From: Flavobacterium acetivorans
Lineage (GTDB): Bacteria; Bacteroidota; Bacteroidia; Flavobacteriales; Flavobacteriaceae
Assembly (NCBI RefSeq): GCF_020911885.1
Contig: NZ_CP087132.1
Span: forward strand, 2,852,001-2,916,000
Reading direction: 5' to 3'
Length of the DNA: 64,000 nucleotides
Each line of letters starts with the position of its first letter. Position 1 is the first letter of the stretch. Made by a program: the position numbers and the translations under genes. Below are positions 45,465 to 54,477 of this stretch, in pieces. A model generated the notes under the pieces. That model saw only the letters and a program-made list of their open reading frames with translations. It was not told the DNA's origin and ran no database searches.

Positions 45465-46901
45465 ATGAATGAAACTTTAGAGAAAATAGCTAACAATTGG
45501 AAACTAGAAGCAAAGCTTGAAGACAATAATAAGTATTTCTATTATTCAAGCGAAGTTGACAACATCATAAAAAAAGACAAATGCTACATAATAGGAAGAA
45601 AGGGATCGGGAAAATCAGCTATTTGTGAATACTTGATAAAACGAAAAGAACATAATGTTTTTTCAACAAAATTAAGTTTCAAAAACTTCCCTTTTAATGA
45701 GTTATATGGACTTGACAATCAAAAGTACACAGCTCCAAATCAATATATAACGCTTTGGAAGTACTTGATTTATTCAAATGTTTGTAGGCTGATGACAGCA
45801 AATGAAAACATTGATCAACAAATAAGAACCGAACTATCTAAATTATACCCGAAAAATGACGTAAAATCATTAGCTAGGACTATTAGTAATTGGACAAGTG
45901 CTGAATTTGGTGCTACAGTTCTTGGAAATGGAGGCTCATTAAAATTATCTAAAGAAAATAATGCTAATCCAATACCCTGGATAGACAAAGTAAATATTCT
46001 TGAAGATATAATCTTAAACTATTGTGATGATTCTGAGTATTACATTGTTTTTGATGAACTTGATGAGGATTATCGTCAAATTTCGAATGAACCAGATTCT
46101 CAACAGTATGTTTTTTTATTAACTAGTTTATTCAAGGCAGTTCAAGATATTAAATCAACATTTTTAGATACTCACAAAAAAGTAAAGCCTGTTGTTTTTT
46201 TAAGAGATGATATTTATTCTTTAATTAAAGACTCTGATAAAAACAAATGGCGTGACTATAAAATTGATGTTGAATGGAACGAAAAGAAACTTAAAGACCT
46301 ATTAGCTTTTAGAATTTCAAAAGATTTTAATGAAAATATACTTCCACTCCCCTTTCAATCGGCTTGGGACAAAATTTTTCATCGTGAAACTATTGGTTTT
46401 GGAAACAAACAAGAGAAAAAAATACATTCCTTTGAATTTATAGCAAGAAGCACTCAATTAAGACCAAGAGATTTTATTCAATACATACAAGGTTGTTCTG
46501 AAGAAACAAACAACAAAAGATTCAATTTTATTAGAGAAGGTAACATAAAATTTGTAGACCGTGCTTTTTCAAATTATTTACGTGATGAAATTGTTGATGA
46601 AGTTTTTCCTGTACTTCCTGAAATTGAAGAATATATTCAAATATTTGCAAACATTAGAAAGTGGAACTTTACACTACAAGAATTTACAAATGAGTATAAT
46701 AAGTATCTAAAAGCAGGGACAATTAAGGAAAAAAACATAGATTATGTTCTTGACACATTATATAATTTCAGCGTCATTGGAAACCAAAATAAGCATAAAA
46801 AAGAAATTTTTTATTTTAAGTATATGCACACAAATATGACATTTAACAGAACTGAGAACATTGTAATTCACAGAGGACTTTTCAAAGCATTGCAATTATA
46901 A
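45465..46901 (+). CDS. P-loop ATPase, Sll1717-type (defence-associated candidate)
   Basis: The protein has 478 residues. Walker A is GRKGSGKSA (about residues 44-52). Walker B-like YYIVFDELDED lies at about 192-202, followed by a sensor-like VVFLRDDIYSLI (about 246). The C-terminal half is a helical region with RPRDFIQYIQGC. This fits the P-loop ATPase, Sll1717 family, common in defence islands but without a settled mechanism. It is the only gene of its cassette, which begins GTTAGGCACA at 45420 and ends TGCCCCTAAC at 46912-46921. It has no signal peptide, so it is cytoplasmic. Confidence 0.75.
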   Translation: MNETLEKIANNWKLEAKLEDNNKYFYYSSEVDNIIKKDKCYIIGRKGSGKSAICEYLIKRKEHNVFSTKLSFKNFPFNELYGLDNQKYTAPNQYITLWKYLIYSNVCRLMTANENIDQQIRTELSKLYPKNDVKSLARTISNWTSAEFGATVLGNGGSLKLSKENNANPIPWIDKVNILEDIILNYCDDSEYYIVFDELDEDYRQISNEPDSQQYVFLLTSLFKAVQDIKSTFLDTHKKVKPVVFLRDDIYSLIKDSDKNKWRDYKIDVEWNEKKLKDLLAFRISKDFNENILPLPFQSAWDKIFHRETIGFGNKQEKKIHSFEFIARSTQLRPRDFIQYIQGCSEETNNKRFNFIREGNIKFVDRAFSNYLRDEIVDEVFPVLPEIEEYIQIFANIRKWNFTLQEFTNEYNKYLKAGTIKEKNIDYVLDTLYNFSVIGNQNKHKKEIFYFKYMHTNMTFNRTENIVIHRGLFKALQL

Positions 46902-46914
46902 CACGAAGTACTGC

Positions 46915-47816
46915 CCCTAACAGCTAAGTTTTCGTTGCGTGCGTAGCACGAACAATGAAGGCTGTGTTGAACGGAACCGGTCACTGGTAGGTACTATGGA
47001 GTTATCGTAAAATTTTTAGAGGGATTTTGAAGAGGATTTAGTGTCCTCTTTTTTTTGGAGTAGTTTGAGCTTGGTTTTAATGTGTTTTCCCTCATTTCCG
47101 TTTTACCCCCGCCCTTATATTTTTAGACCAGAAAATCCGGGCAAGGATTTGAGCGTTGGCCGGCGGGAGTGACCCCCCGAGTCGAGTGTGAAACACGAGC
47201 GGCTGGGGTCGCGATAGGGAAATGCGCCCGAGATTTTCGGGATCAAAATATTGAGGCTTGATTTTTTTGTTACTTTTTTTATCAAGGAAAAAAGTAAAAA
47301 TAGCTGCTATCCCCTACTCGTTCTAATATGTACGTCAAGCCATCCCTTATGGGGTTTACGATAAATGAATAAGAAGAATTTTATGAGGCCATTGCGTCTC
47401 TTTTTTTATGGCCTATAATCAGGATTTCTAGCAGTACAGCATTGAAATACAAACCCATACATGTATTTGAAGGGCAATTTGCAGGGGAGCCTTACAGTGT
47501 TGGTAGCGCTCAATCCGTTATGCGACAAGCGTTAAAAAAATCTGGATTATCTAAAAGCGATACAGTACATACCTTACGTCATAGTTTTGCAACTCATTTA
47601 TTAGAAAATGGAACAGATATTAGATACATTCAAAAATTCCTAGGGCATGTCAGTATCAAAACCACCACCATCTATACCCATATTTCAAAAATAGCCACTG
47701 ATAAAATCTTAAGTCCATTGGATCGTTTAGTTGATGAAAATAACAAGAAAAAACTGAATGAATAGTAGAAAACATCCAAAAAGATGTATATATTTGATGT
47801 TATAGGCAAGTTAGCA
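46915..47816. repeat. attC-like element B2 (type B, contains recombinase fragment)
   Basis: It starts CCCTAACAGCTAAG directly after the ATPase gene. It carries CGTTGCGTGCGTAGCACGAAC and GTGTTGAACGGAACCGG, then the GC-rich module (about 47105-47220). Next come an AT-rich stretch and TTCTAGCAGTACAGCATTGAAATAC, which runs into the recombinase fragment (47442-47765). TATATTTG is at 47789-47796 and the core GTTAGCA at 47810-47816. The other type-B elements have a short non-coding segment in place of the recombinase. Confidence 0.7.
47442..47765 (+). pseudogene. C-terminal fragment of a tyrosine recombinase/integrase
   Basis: The 107 residues cover only the C-terminal catalytic part of a XerC/XerD/IntI-like enzyme. 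[12 protein letters not shown] carries the Arg and His box, [10 protein letters not shown] the second His, and IYTHISK the Tyr nucleophile. The N-terminal core-binding domain and the first catalytic Arg are missing. The frame is open upstream only to a stop at 47370 and has no ATG start (TTG at 47442). FEGQ near the start is typical of the family. It is probably a remnant of the enzyme that moved the surrounding cassettes, but it could be from an unrelated element. It is unlikely to be active. Confidence 0.85.
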
Positions 47817-47851
47817 GTAATTTTAAAATTCGCGACCAAAACTAAACTTAA

Positions 47852-48730
47852 ATGAAAATATTTATATCTCATAGTAGCAAAGACAAAAAATTTGTTAGAC
47901 ATTTAAAGGATTGTTTACTAGAAAACACAATTGAGACGTGGATCGATGAAGACCAACTTGATTTTGGCGATAGTTTAGTAAACAAACTAGAAAATGCCCT
48001 AGAAGAAACTTCTCACCTAGTGATAATCCTATCTCCTGCATCGATTGAATCTGACTGGGTAAATTTTGAGTTAAAAAAAGCACTCGAAAATCAGCGAACT
48101 GGATTAATACAAAAGATTATTCCTATCAAATATAGAGAATGCAAAATTCCAGATGAATTATCAGACTTGCTATATGCAGATTTATCAAATGAAGTTGTTC
48201 TTCCAACTGATAACAATAGAGTTAAATTTATTTCAAATGGTTTTGATATTTTTTTCTTGAACTTGGTAAGAGCCATTAAAAATTCAGCAAAAATCATTAA
48301 CCAAGATGAGAAAAAAGAAATTATTAAATCGATAAAATCATCCGAAAAGGAAATAGAAATACATTCTAATTTAATTCACAGAGGAAATTATGAATTGGTT
48401 GGTTATGCGACACTTGAAGCGCGAATTAAATACCAAAATCTTATATTAAAATCAAACCCTCAATTTGAGGATATTGATGATATAAGACCAATACTTTTAC
48501 CATTAAGTTTGAAGAAAATATTCACTCCTAAAATAGGGGACAAAATTGAGGTTGAACATGAATTGCCTTTCCCAACTTATGGGCATTTCGCTGGCTATCG
48601 AATTGATGATTTAAAAATCACAATAGATAAAAGAACTCGAAATGGAGCGGATATTGATGCAAGACACTTCTATCAAGTGGAAATCGATCCAGAAAAGAAT
48701 TTAATAAAATTTGTGAATAAGATTAGATAA
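47852..48730 (+). CDS. TIR-domain protein with unknown C-terminal domain
   Basis: The protein has 292 residues. A TIR domain is at residues 1-135 (MKIFISHSSKDKKFVRHL, ETWIDEDQLDFGDSL, the catalytic-type Glu in SIESDWVNFELKKAL). Bacterial TIR domains with this layout often hydrolyse NAD+ in anti-phage defence. The linker is helical. The C-terminal about 110 residues (from GNYELVGYATLEARIKYQ) form a beta-rich domain I do not recognise, which could be the sensor. It has no signal peptide. The single-gene cassette runs from GTTAGCA (47810) to CCGCTAAT (48739-48746). Confidence 0.85.
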   Translation: MKIFISHSSKDKKFVRHLKDCLLENTIETWIDEDQLDFGDSLVNKLENALEETSHLVIILSPASIESDWVNFELKKALENQRTGLIQKIIPIKYRECKIPDELSDLLYADLSNEVVLPTDNNRVKFISNGFDIFFLNLVRAIKNSAKIINQDEKKEIIKSIKSSEKEIEIHSNLIHRGNYELVGYATLEARIKYQNLILKSNPQFEDIDDIRPILLPLSLKKIFTPKIGDKIEVEHELPFPTYGHFAGYRIDDLKITIDKRTRNGADIDARHFYQVEIDPEKNLIKFVNKIR

Positions 48731-48740
48731 AAAAACACCC

Positions 48741-49024
48741 GCTAATAAGCAAGACTTCATGCGGTCTGCAAGACCCAGCAAGAAGTCGCTTATGAACGGA
48801 ACTGCAGGTAGTTAAAAGTGAATGCAAATTTCGGTTTATCCCTTCCCTAAAGGGAGCCGAAAATGAGGGCGTGTGTCTTCTAAACTTGAAAAGCGCATTT
48901 GCTGCCGGGAAATTCCGGTGAGCTGTTACATTCTTAAATATACAACTTTTCTTTCTTTTATTTTATATTAAGTGTTATATTTGAAAGAAATAAACGGAAA
49001 TTTTTTCACAGACTGACGTTAGGC
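48741..49024. repeat. attC-like element B3 (type A)
   Basis: GCTAATAAGCAAGACTTC opens the element and pairs with the GAAGTCGCTTAT segment near 48790. Next is the hairpin ATTTCGG...CCGAAAAT (48827-48864), then TATATTTG (48976-48983), the tail ACGGAAATTTTTTCACAGAC and the core GTTAGGC at 49018-49024. Confidence 0.7.
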
Positions 49025-49057
49025 AACATTTTAAACGAACATCTTGAGTAAAAAAAC

Positions 49058-50476
49058 ATGAATGGATTTAGACTTTATAGTTTAGAAATAGACAACAAAT
49101 TAATTAGTACTGAAAGAATTGGATTAATTAATGACTTTGAATCTAGCGAATCTAATGACAACTATTTCTCTTTAATAATTGGTAATAATGGAACTGGAAA
49201 AAGTAGAATTTTAAGTGAAATAGCAAGATTTTTTAATAGTTGGAATACAAATACAAACCAACATTATTTATTTAAAGATTCTCATTTTGAATTCAATAAA
49301 ATTCCATCTAAAATAATTGCTATAACAAATAGTATATCTGACAAATTCCCAGTTGACCAAAGTTTTAGACCATCCTTACACTTATCACACGAAATATATT
49401 ACAAAGATTTTAAATACAATTATTTAGGCACAAGAAATAGTGTTAATAGCTTTTCAAATCGAGCATTAATGAATCGAGCTCTTGAAATAGTATTTGAAAG
49501 CTATTCTCAACTTGATGTTTCAAGAAATTATAGACACATTTTTGACTATTTAGAATATGAGCCAATAATTAAGTTGAATTACAAATTTTTACGTTCATTT
49601 TTTGAAACAATTAATGATGTAACTCCAAACTCGTTAGTAAGTTATGTAGAGAAATCCAATTCTAATCGCTTTTCTTACATGAGTGAGACCCTTTTAAATG
49701 TTATTAAACAAAGAGCAATCGAAATCTGTGATTTCATCAAAGATAAATTGCACAATGAAACTAGAGTACATGAGTTGACAATCAATTTTTCAGAAAAAAA
49801 TATCGGTAGAATACGAATAGATAATTCACTATATAGCGAAAATGTTTATGAGTATGAAATAATAAGTATTTTAAGGAAAATTGGATTAATACGAACATTC
49901 GAAATTCAAGTATTTAAAAAAGGTGGGATGCCCTTTAATTTTAGAGAAGCTAGTTCAGGTGAAGCTAATATATTATCCACATTGTTATCACTTATCCCAT
50001 TATTAAAAGATGATAGTTTAATTTTAATTGATGAACCTGAAATAAGTTTACATCCTCAATGGCAAACAAAATATATAGATTTGCTTAATAAAATCTTAGA
50101 AAATGTTGCTGGTTGTCATGTAATAATAGCTTCACATTCACCTTTTTTAGCATCCGATTTAAAACCAAATAACTCATCAGTCATATCTTTAAGAAATAGA
50201 AAAGGTATAATTTATTCTAAAACAATCGATAAATCAACCTATGGATGGTCTGCAGAAGATATTTTATTAAATGTCTTTGAAATGCAATCCACTCGTAATT
50301 TTGATCTTTATGAAAATGTTTCCAAAGCACTTGTTTTATTAGCAAACAATGATAGATCAGATCATGAATTGCTTAGAATTCAAAATAAATTACGAGAATT
50401 TTATCCTTCTATTTTGGATAAAGACCCTATGAAATCCGTTATTAAAGCTATATTTCAAGCAAATTCTAATGAGTAA
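49058..50476 (+). CDS. Septu-like AAA/ABC ATPase (PtuA-type)
   Basis: The protein has 472 residues. Walker A is IIGNNGTGKS (about residues 42-51), the ABC-type signature SSGEANILS lies near 305, Walker B SLILIDEPEISLHP near 324 and the switch His in IIASHSPFLA near 350. This layout (SMC/OLD/RecF-like ATPase without a TOPRIM domain) is that of PtuA, the ATPase of Septu anti-phage systems. Its stop overlaps the start of the HNH gene by 8 bp (50469-50476), giving strict co-expression, as in ptuAB. Other ATPase-HNH pairs exist, so the Septu name is by likeness. Confidence 0.82.
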   Translation: MNGFRLYSLEIDNKLISTERIGLINDFESSESNDNYFSLIIGNNGTGKSRILSEIARFFNSWNTNTNQHYLFKDSHFEFNKIPSKIIAITNSISDKFPVDQSFRPSLHLSHEIYYKDFKYNYLGTRNSVNSFSNRALMNRALEIVFESYSQLDVSRNYRHIFDYLEYEPIIKLNYKFLRSFFETINDVTPNSLVSYVEKSNSNRFSYMSETLLNVIKQRAIEICDFIKDKLHNETRVHELTINFSEKNIGRIRIDNSLYSENVYEYEIISILRKIGLIRTFEIQVFKKGGMPFNFREASSGEANILSTLLSLIPLLKDDSLILIDEPEISLHPQWQTKYIDLLNKILENVAGCHVIIASHSPFLASDLKPNNSSVISLRNRKGIIYSKTIDKSTYGWSAEDILLNVFEMQSTRNFDLYENVSKALVLLANNDRSDHELLRIQNKLREFYPSILDKDPMKSVIKAIFQANSNE

Positions 50477-51086
50477 TAGAATTTTAATCCCATATAATTT
50501 CACAATATTAGAGACATCAATAATTGCTCAATATTTTAGTAGTCATTCTGATTGGACAAAACCAGTATTTGATCCAATAAAAGTTAATATTATTTCTCAT
50601 TTGAGAACACAGCAAAATAATAGGTGTTGCTATTGTAAATATCAACTTGGTTTTGACATTAAACAAGTAGACATAGAACATATCGTTCCAAAGTCAGAAT
50701 ATGAAATTTTTACTTTTAAAGCTATAAACTTGGCATTAAGTTGTCCTGCTTGCAACACTAAGAAAAGTACTAAACCAGTTTTAAACAGTAGTATTGTAAA
50801 TTATCCTTTGAACGGCACAAATTTTAAGATAATTCACGCTCATTATGACGACTATTCAAATCATATTGATATTTTCAATGATTGTGTATTCGTAGCAAAA
50901 ACATCAAAAGGAAGTGAAACTATAACTTTTTGTGAATTATTTCGATTAAGTACAGTGGAGCAAAGAGCTAAAGCTTACCAAAAGACAAGTCCAACCTACC
51001 TAGAACAACTAGTTGGAGATTTAAAAAATGGAAATCCTCAAATTAAAAAAGAATTGATTGATATAATAAAAGATGCAATACGTTAA
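50469..51086 (+). CDS. Septu-like HNH nuclease (PtuB-type)
   Basis: The protein has 205 residues. An HNH endonuclease domain is at about residues 50-105 (CCYCK, then VDIEHIVPKS with the catalytic His, then Asn in INLALSCPACNTKK). The two Cys pairs form the structural zinc site. The C-terminal half is helical and may contact the ATPase. It is translationally coupled to the ATPase gene through an 8-bp overlap. Together they form a two-gene cassette between GTTAGGC (49018) and TGTTAAC (51097). Confidence 0.82.
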   Translation: MSNRILIPYNFTILETSIIAQYFSSHSDWTKPVFDPIKVNIISHLRTQQNNRCCYCKYQLGFDIKQVDIEHIVPKSEYEIFTFKAINLALSCPACNTKKSTKPVLNSSIVNYPLNGTNFKIIHAHYDDYSNHIDIFNDCVFVAKTSKGSETITFCELFRLSTVEQRAKAYQKTSPTYLEQLVGDLKNGNPQIKKELIDIIKDAIR

Positions 51087-51096
51087 AAAAAACGTT

Positions 51097-51401
51097 TGTT
51101 AACAGCTAAGGGTTCGTTGGGCTTGAAAAGCCAGCGATGAAGCCTGTGTTGAACGGAACCGGAGGTTGTGAATGGTGAAAAGTAAGTTGTGAAAAGTGAG
51201 TGGGATTTTCGGTTTACCCCTTCCCTAAAGGGAGCCGAAAATGGAAACGTATGCCTTCTAAACTTGAAAAGCCTATTTTATCAAGAGAAATTCCGGTGAT
51301 GTGTTGCCTTCTTAAAAATAAGAATAATCTTCTTTTTAAATTAGTATTTTATTATATTTGAGGGTAATGAAACGGAGGTTTTTCAGAGGTTGACGTTAGC
51401 A
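51097..51401. repeat. attC-like element B4 (type A, best-preserved)
   Basis: It starts TGTTAACAGCTAAGG-TTCGTTGGGCTTGAAAAG and GTGTTGAACGGAACCGGAGG. The hairpin ATTTTCGG...CCGAAAAT follows at 51205-51242, then GAAATTCCGGTGATGTGTTG and the promoter core with TATATTTG at 51353-51360. The tail AACGGAGGTTTTTCAGAGGTTGAC leads to the core GTTAGCA at 51395-51401. The outer ends GTTTGTTAAC and GTTAGCAAAC are complementary except for one base. Confidence 0.75.
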
Positions 51402-51426
51402 AACATTTAAAACAAAGAATACGCAT

Positions 51427-52728
51427 ATGAGAATATTTATTTCAGCTATTACATATTTTATATTATTTCAAACATACGCTCAAGATGATAAAGCTGTAAG
51501 TTGGATTAATGAAAATGCAATTAAAATTGAAGATGCAAATCCAGATACGAACCTTACAATATTCAATAATAACATCCCTCAAAAGTTTGCTGATGCAAAA
51601 ATTTTCGGATTCGGAGAAACTACTCATCAAGGGAAAGAATTTTTCGATATAAAGGCTAAATTCTTCAAATATTTGGTTGAAACCCAAAATATCAAAGTGT
51701 TTATTATGGAGGATTCATACACTTCTGAAGCTGGAATAAACGAATGGATTAGTGGTGGGAAAGGAAATGCAGAAACTATTGCTAACAATTTTAGCATCGG
51801 ATTTTGGTATTGCAAAGAAGTGGTCAATCTTTTGGAATGGATGAGAAATTATAACCTTAATAAAACTAAGGACGAGCAAATTCGCTTTTATGGTATGGAC
51901 ATTCAAAACGTAAAAAAAATCAATCAGGAAATACGAAGTTTAGTAAAAAAATATAATATTCCTGTAAGCGAAGAACTTCTTTTAGTAGTTGACAATTGTG
52001 TAGAAAAAAAAGTGGAATACGGTGTGTCAACAGATTGGGCAGAAATTCAAACTCCAAAGCTAAATGAAATTGAGAGTATTTTACTTGATTTTAGAAAAGC
52101 TATCAAAAACGAGAATATTGATGAGTTCAATTCAGCAATCAGAGCCTTGAATTATTTATCACAATATACCTACTACGTACAAAATTATTCTAGTAAAGTT
52201 AGAGATTTGAAAATGTTTGAAAATGCTAAATGGATAATAGAAAATAAATCAAAAAATGGGAAAGCTTTTATTTGGGCTCATAATGCACATATTGATTATA
52301 AAGGATTTGATAATCCTGGGAGACGAAACAGTGTTGATAATTTAGGAAAACATTTGAAAGAATATTATAAAAACGATTACTATAGTGTTGGGTTTGATTT
52401 TGGCACAGGTACACAAGCTGGTTATTTTTCCAACAAGGGCGAAAAGCCTAGTTGGAATAAAGTTGAATTAGATAGACCATATTCCAAAACTTATGCCGAA
52501 ACACTTATTGAAGCAAAGGACGAAATTTACTTTATTGATATGTCTAAAGCTTTAGATGGTAGTTCCTCTAATTTCTTCAAAAAGAAATCTAAACAAATAT
52601 TTGCAGGTGGCGGAGGTTTCAATCCAAGTAAAAAACATTTGTATCAAAAAAAGTTTTCAGAAATGTTTGATGGATTAATCTTTGTAAAAAATATTACACT
52701 TCCTACTAATAATTGGTTTGCCAAATAA
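51427..52728 (+). CDS. Erythromycin-esterase-family protein, exported
   Basis: The protein has 433 residues, with a signal peptide (about 1-18, ending TYAQ). Erythromycin esterase motifs are GFGETTHQGKEFF (about residue 60), MEDSYTSE, RFYGMDIQ and WAHNAHID (about residue 287), where the paired His residues are expected active-site elements. The family includes EreA/EreB macrolide esterases, but most members have unknown substrates, so resistance is only a possibility. It is the single gene of its cassette. ereA genes also occur as cassettes in classical integrons, which makes the setting notable. Confidence 0.85.
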   Translation: MRIFISAITYFILFQTYAQDDKAVSWINENAIKIEDANPDTNLTIFNNNIPQKFADAKIFGFGETTHQGKEFFDIKAKFFKYLVETQNIKVFIMEDSYTSEAGINEWISGGKGNAETIANNFSIGFWYCKEVVNLLEWMRNYNLNKTKDEQIRFYGMDIQNVKKINQEIRSLVKKYNIPVSEELLLVVDNCVEKKVEYGVSTDWAEIQTPKLNEIESILLDFRKAIKNENIDEFNSAIRALNYLSQYTYYVQNYSSKVRDLKMFENAKWIIENKSKNGKAFIWAHNAHIDYKGFDNPGRRNSVDNLGKHLKEYYKNDYYSVGFDFGTGTQAGYFSNKGEKPSWNKVELDRPYSKTYAETLIEAKDEIYFIDMSKALDGSSSNFFKKKSKQIFAGGGGFNPSKKHLYQKKFSEMFDGLIFVKNITLPTNNWFAK

Positions 52729-52733
52729 ACGTT

Positions 52734-52924
52734 TTACAACAGCTACGACAACAGATTTGGGCAATTGGCCTAATGGGAAGTTGGTTTGCCTCCGGCCGGT
52801 TCGGCTTTCAGCCTCGGGTTGTATTTGGAAGTTTTGCTTCGTCTGTTCGCTATCGCTCGGGTGGCAAATCCGAATAATAGACGTAGTTTAATCCCAAACC
52901 CGCTGTAGTGCCGGAACGTTATAG
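52734..52924. repeat. attC-like element B5 (type C)
   Basis: TTACAACAGCTACGACAACAGATTTGGG at the left pairs with CCCAAACCCGCTGTAGTG at the right (about 52893-52911), and the core GTTATAG follows at 52918-52924. Internal GGCAAATCCGAATAAT and GGCCTAATGGGAAGTTGG segments are shared with B7 and B8. The loop contains an additional GC-rich insert at about 52790-52860. Confidence 0.8.
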
Positions 52925-52949
52925 AGCATTTAAAAGACAAAAACAAACA

Positions 52950-53543
52950 ATGAAACACTTAGCAACAGTATTTTTCCTTTTTTTGACAATCTTTGCAAAA
53001 GGACAAGACTTTAAAACGCTTAACGAAACAAATAGCGGTGACACAATATCTTCTGAAGAAGGAATTATTTATGGAAATTTTATTCAGAGACTTGGATTTA
53101 GTAGTGGCGGATTTCCACAAGATATTCGACTAATAAATATTGAGACTAAGGAAATTTTGGCATTTAGGGTTAAACCTACCTATAAATCAGCAAAAGAAAA
53201 TACATTCATGTATTTTATTAAACCTGGTAAATATGCAATACTTAATTATTGGTGGACAAAAAGTACATGGTACGGGGGGAAATTTTTTACCGAACCAATT
53301 TTTAAAAATATTGACGTAACCGACAATTTTGAGCAAAAAATCAAATCAGGACAAATAAACCAAAATGAATTAGAACAATTCACGTTTGAAATAACAAAAA
53401 ATTCATTAAACTATCTTGGAACTTGGCATTTTGACAAAGGATTTGTTTCTTTTACTGATGACAAAATACAATTTGATAACTTAGTAAAAAGTAAGTTCAA
53501 AAAACTTGATTTTTCAACAGCAACAACTATTCTTCCAAAATAA
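52950..53543 (+). CDS. Exported protein of unknown function
   Basis: The ATG at 52950 is preferred over an upstream in-frame start because it opens a clear signal peptide (MKHLATVFFLFLTIFAKGQ). The mature protein of about 178 residues is rich in aromatic beta-strands (YFIKPGKYAILNYWW), suggesting a small beta-sandwich as in carboxypeptidase-regulatory-like proteins. No family is recognised. It is the only gene of a cassette whose two ends are perfect 10-bp complements (GTTATAGAGC at 52918 and GCTCTATAAC at 53559). Confidence 0.65.
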   Translation: MKHLATVFFLFLTIFAKGQDFKTLNETNSGDTISSEEGIIYGNFIQRLGFSSGGFPQDIRLINIETKEILAFRVKPTYKSAKENTFMYFIKPGKYAILNYWWTKSTWYGGKFFTEPIFKNIDVTDNFEQKIKSGQINQNELEQFTFEITKNSLNYLGTWHFDKGFVSFTDDKIQFDNLVKSKFKKLDFSTATTILPK

Positions 53544-53558
53544 TGGCAGAAAATAAAC

Positions 53559-54340
53559 GCTCTATAACAGCTACTCCTATGTAAAGCATCATAAAGTTAT
53601 TCACAACTTTTGAGAGGGTTATATGTTGGTTATTTTTCGAGTATAAAATTTCGCTCCAGCGGCTTGTTGGAAAAGTTGGAAACCAACTTTTTGCTTGTAA
53701 TAGGCTTAGGCAGCAGCACTAACAATGTAAGCTGTATAGAAAGGAACCAAAAGCTGTGGAAAGTGAGTGGGATTTTCGGTTTACCCCTTCCCTAAAGGGA
53801 GCCGAAAATTTAAGACGTGATTTCTTTTAAGCCGCCCTTATATTTTAGACCAGAAAATCCGGTCAAGGATTTGAGCGTTGGCCGGCGGGAGTGACCCCCG
53901 AGTCGAGTGTGAAACACGAGCGGCTGGGGTCGCGATAGGGAAAACCGTCCGAAGATTTTCAGGACAAAAATATTCAGGCTTGATTTTTTTGTTACTTTTT
54001 TTATCAAGAAAAAAAGTAAAAATAGCTGCTATCCCCTACTTGTTCTAATATGTATGTCAAGTCATCCCTTATGGGGATTACGATAAATGAATAAGAAGGA
54101 TTTTGAGAAGCCATTGCGCCTCTTTTATTATGCTTTATAATTAGGATTACTAGCAGTAAAACTACTGAAATTTACACCAATGTAGATACGAAAAGTCTGT
54201 GAAAAAATAAAAGCTTTTTAATAATTTGTAATAAAAATATTATTTATATATTTGATAAAATGTGCTACTTTATAGCGCCAATCTACCCAATTTTGGGTGT
54301 ATATGCGCTAGTTTATAGCGAGTATAAACGAGTTAGCGAT
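53559..54340. repeat. attC-like element B6 (type A/B hybrid)
   Basis: GCTCTATAACAGCTAC (53559-53574) opens the element. It holds the hairpin ATTTTCGG...CCGAAAAT (53772-53809) and then the GC-rich module (about 53833-53940). The AT-rich stretch (TTTTTTGTTACTTTTTTTATC) comes next, then a terminator-like AGCCATTGCGCCTCTTTTATTA and the promoter-bearing segment. Arms with TATAGCG precede the core GTTAGCG at 54332-54338. The first 9 bases GTTAGCGAT are complementary to the restored end of the next cassette. Confidence 0.7.
54225..54254 (+). promoter_or_regulatory. Bacteroidota-type promoter in element B6
   Basis: TTTG (54225-54228), 18 nt, then TATATTTG (54247-54254). Sequence and spacing are the same as in element B1, and the spacer AT-tract is almost identical. 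It would transcribe the MutS-like gene from about 54261, leaving a leader of about 215 nt. Confidence 0.75.
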
Positions 54341-54477
54341 CATTGCTCCGTGGAAATCGACAAATTTACGTTAATGAGAAAGAAAAAATGAAACCTAATC
54401 TGCTTCTAAGCTACTGACGAAAATCGAGCGCAATTAATTGCACCCAACGGGTTTAAGTATATTATAAAACATTAATT

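Noticed and set aside
49058..51086. Reading the ATPase/HNH pair as a Gabija or OLD-family system
   Set aside because: There is no TOPRIM domain in the ATPase and no UvrD-like helicase; the partner is an HNH nuclease with overlapping start, which is closest to Septu.
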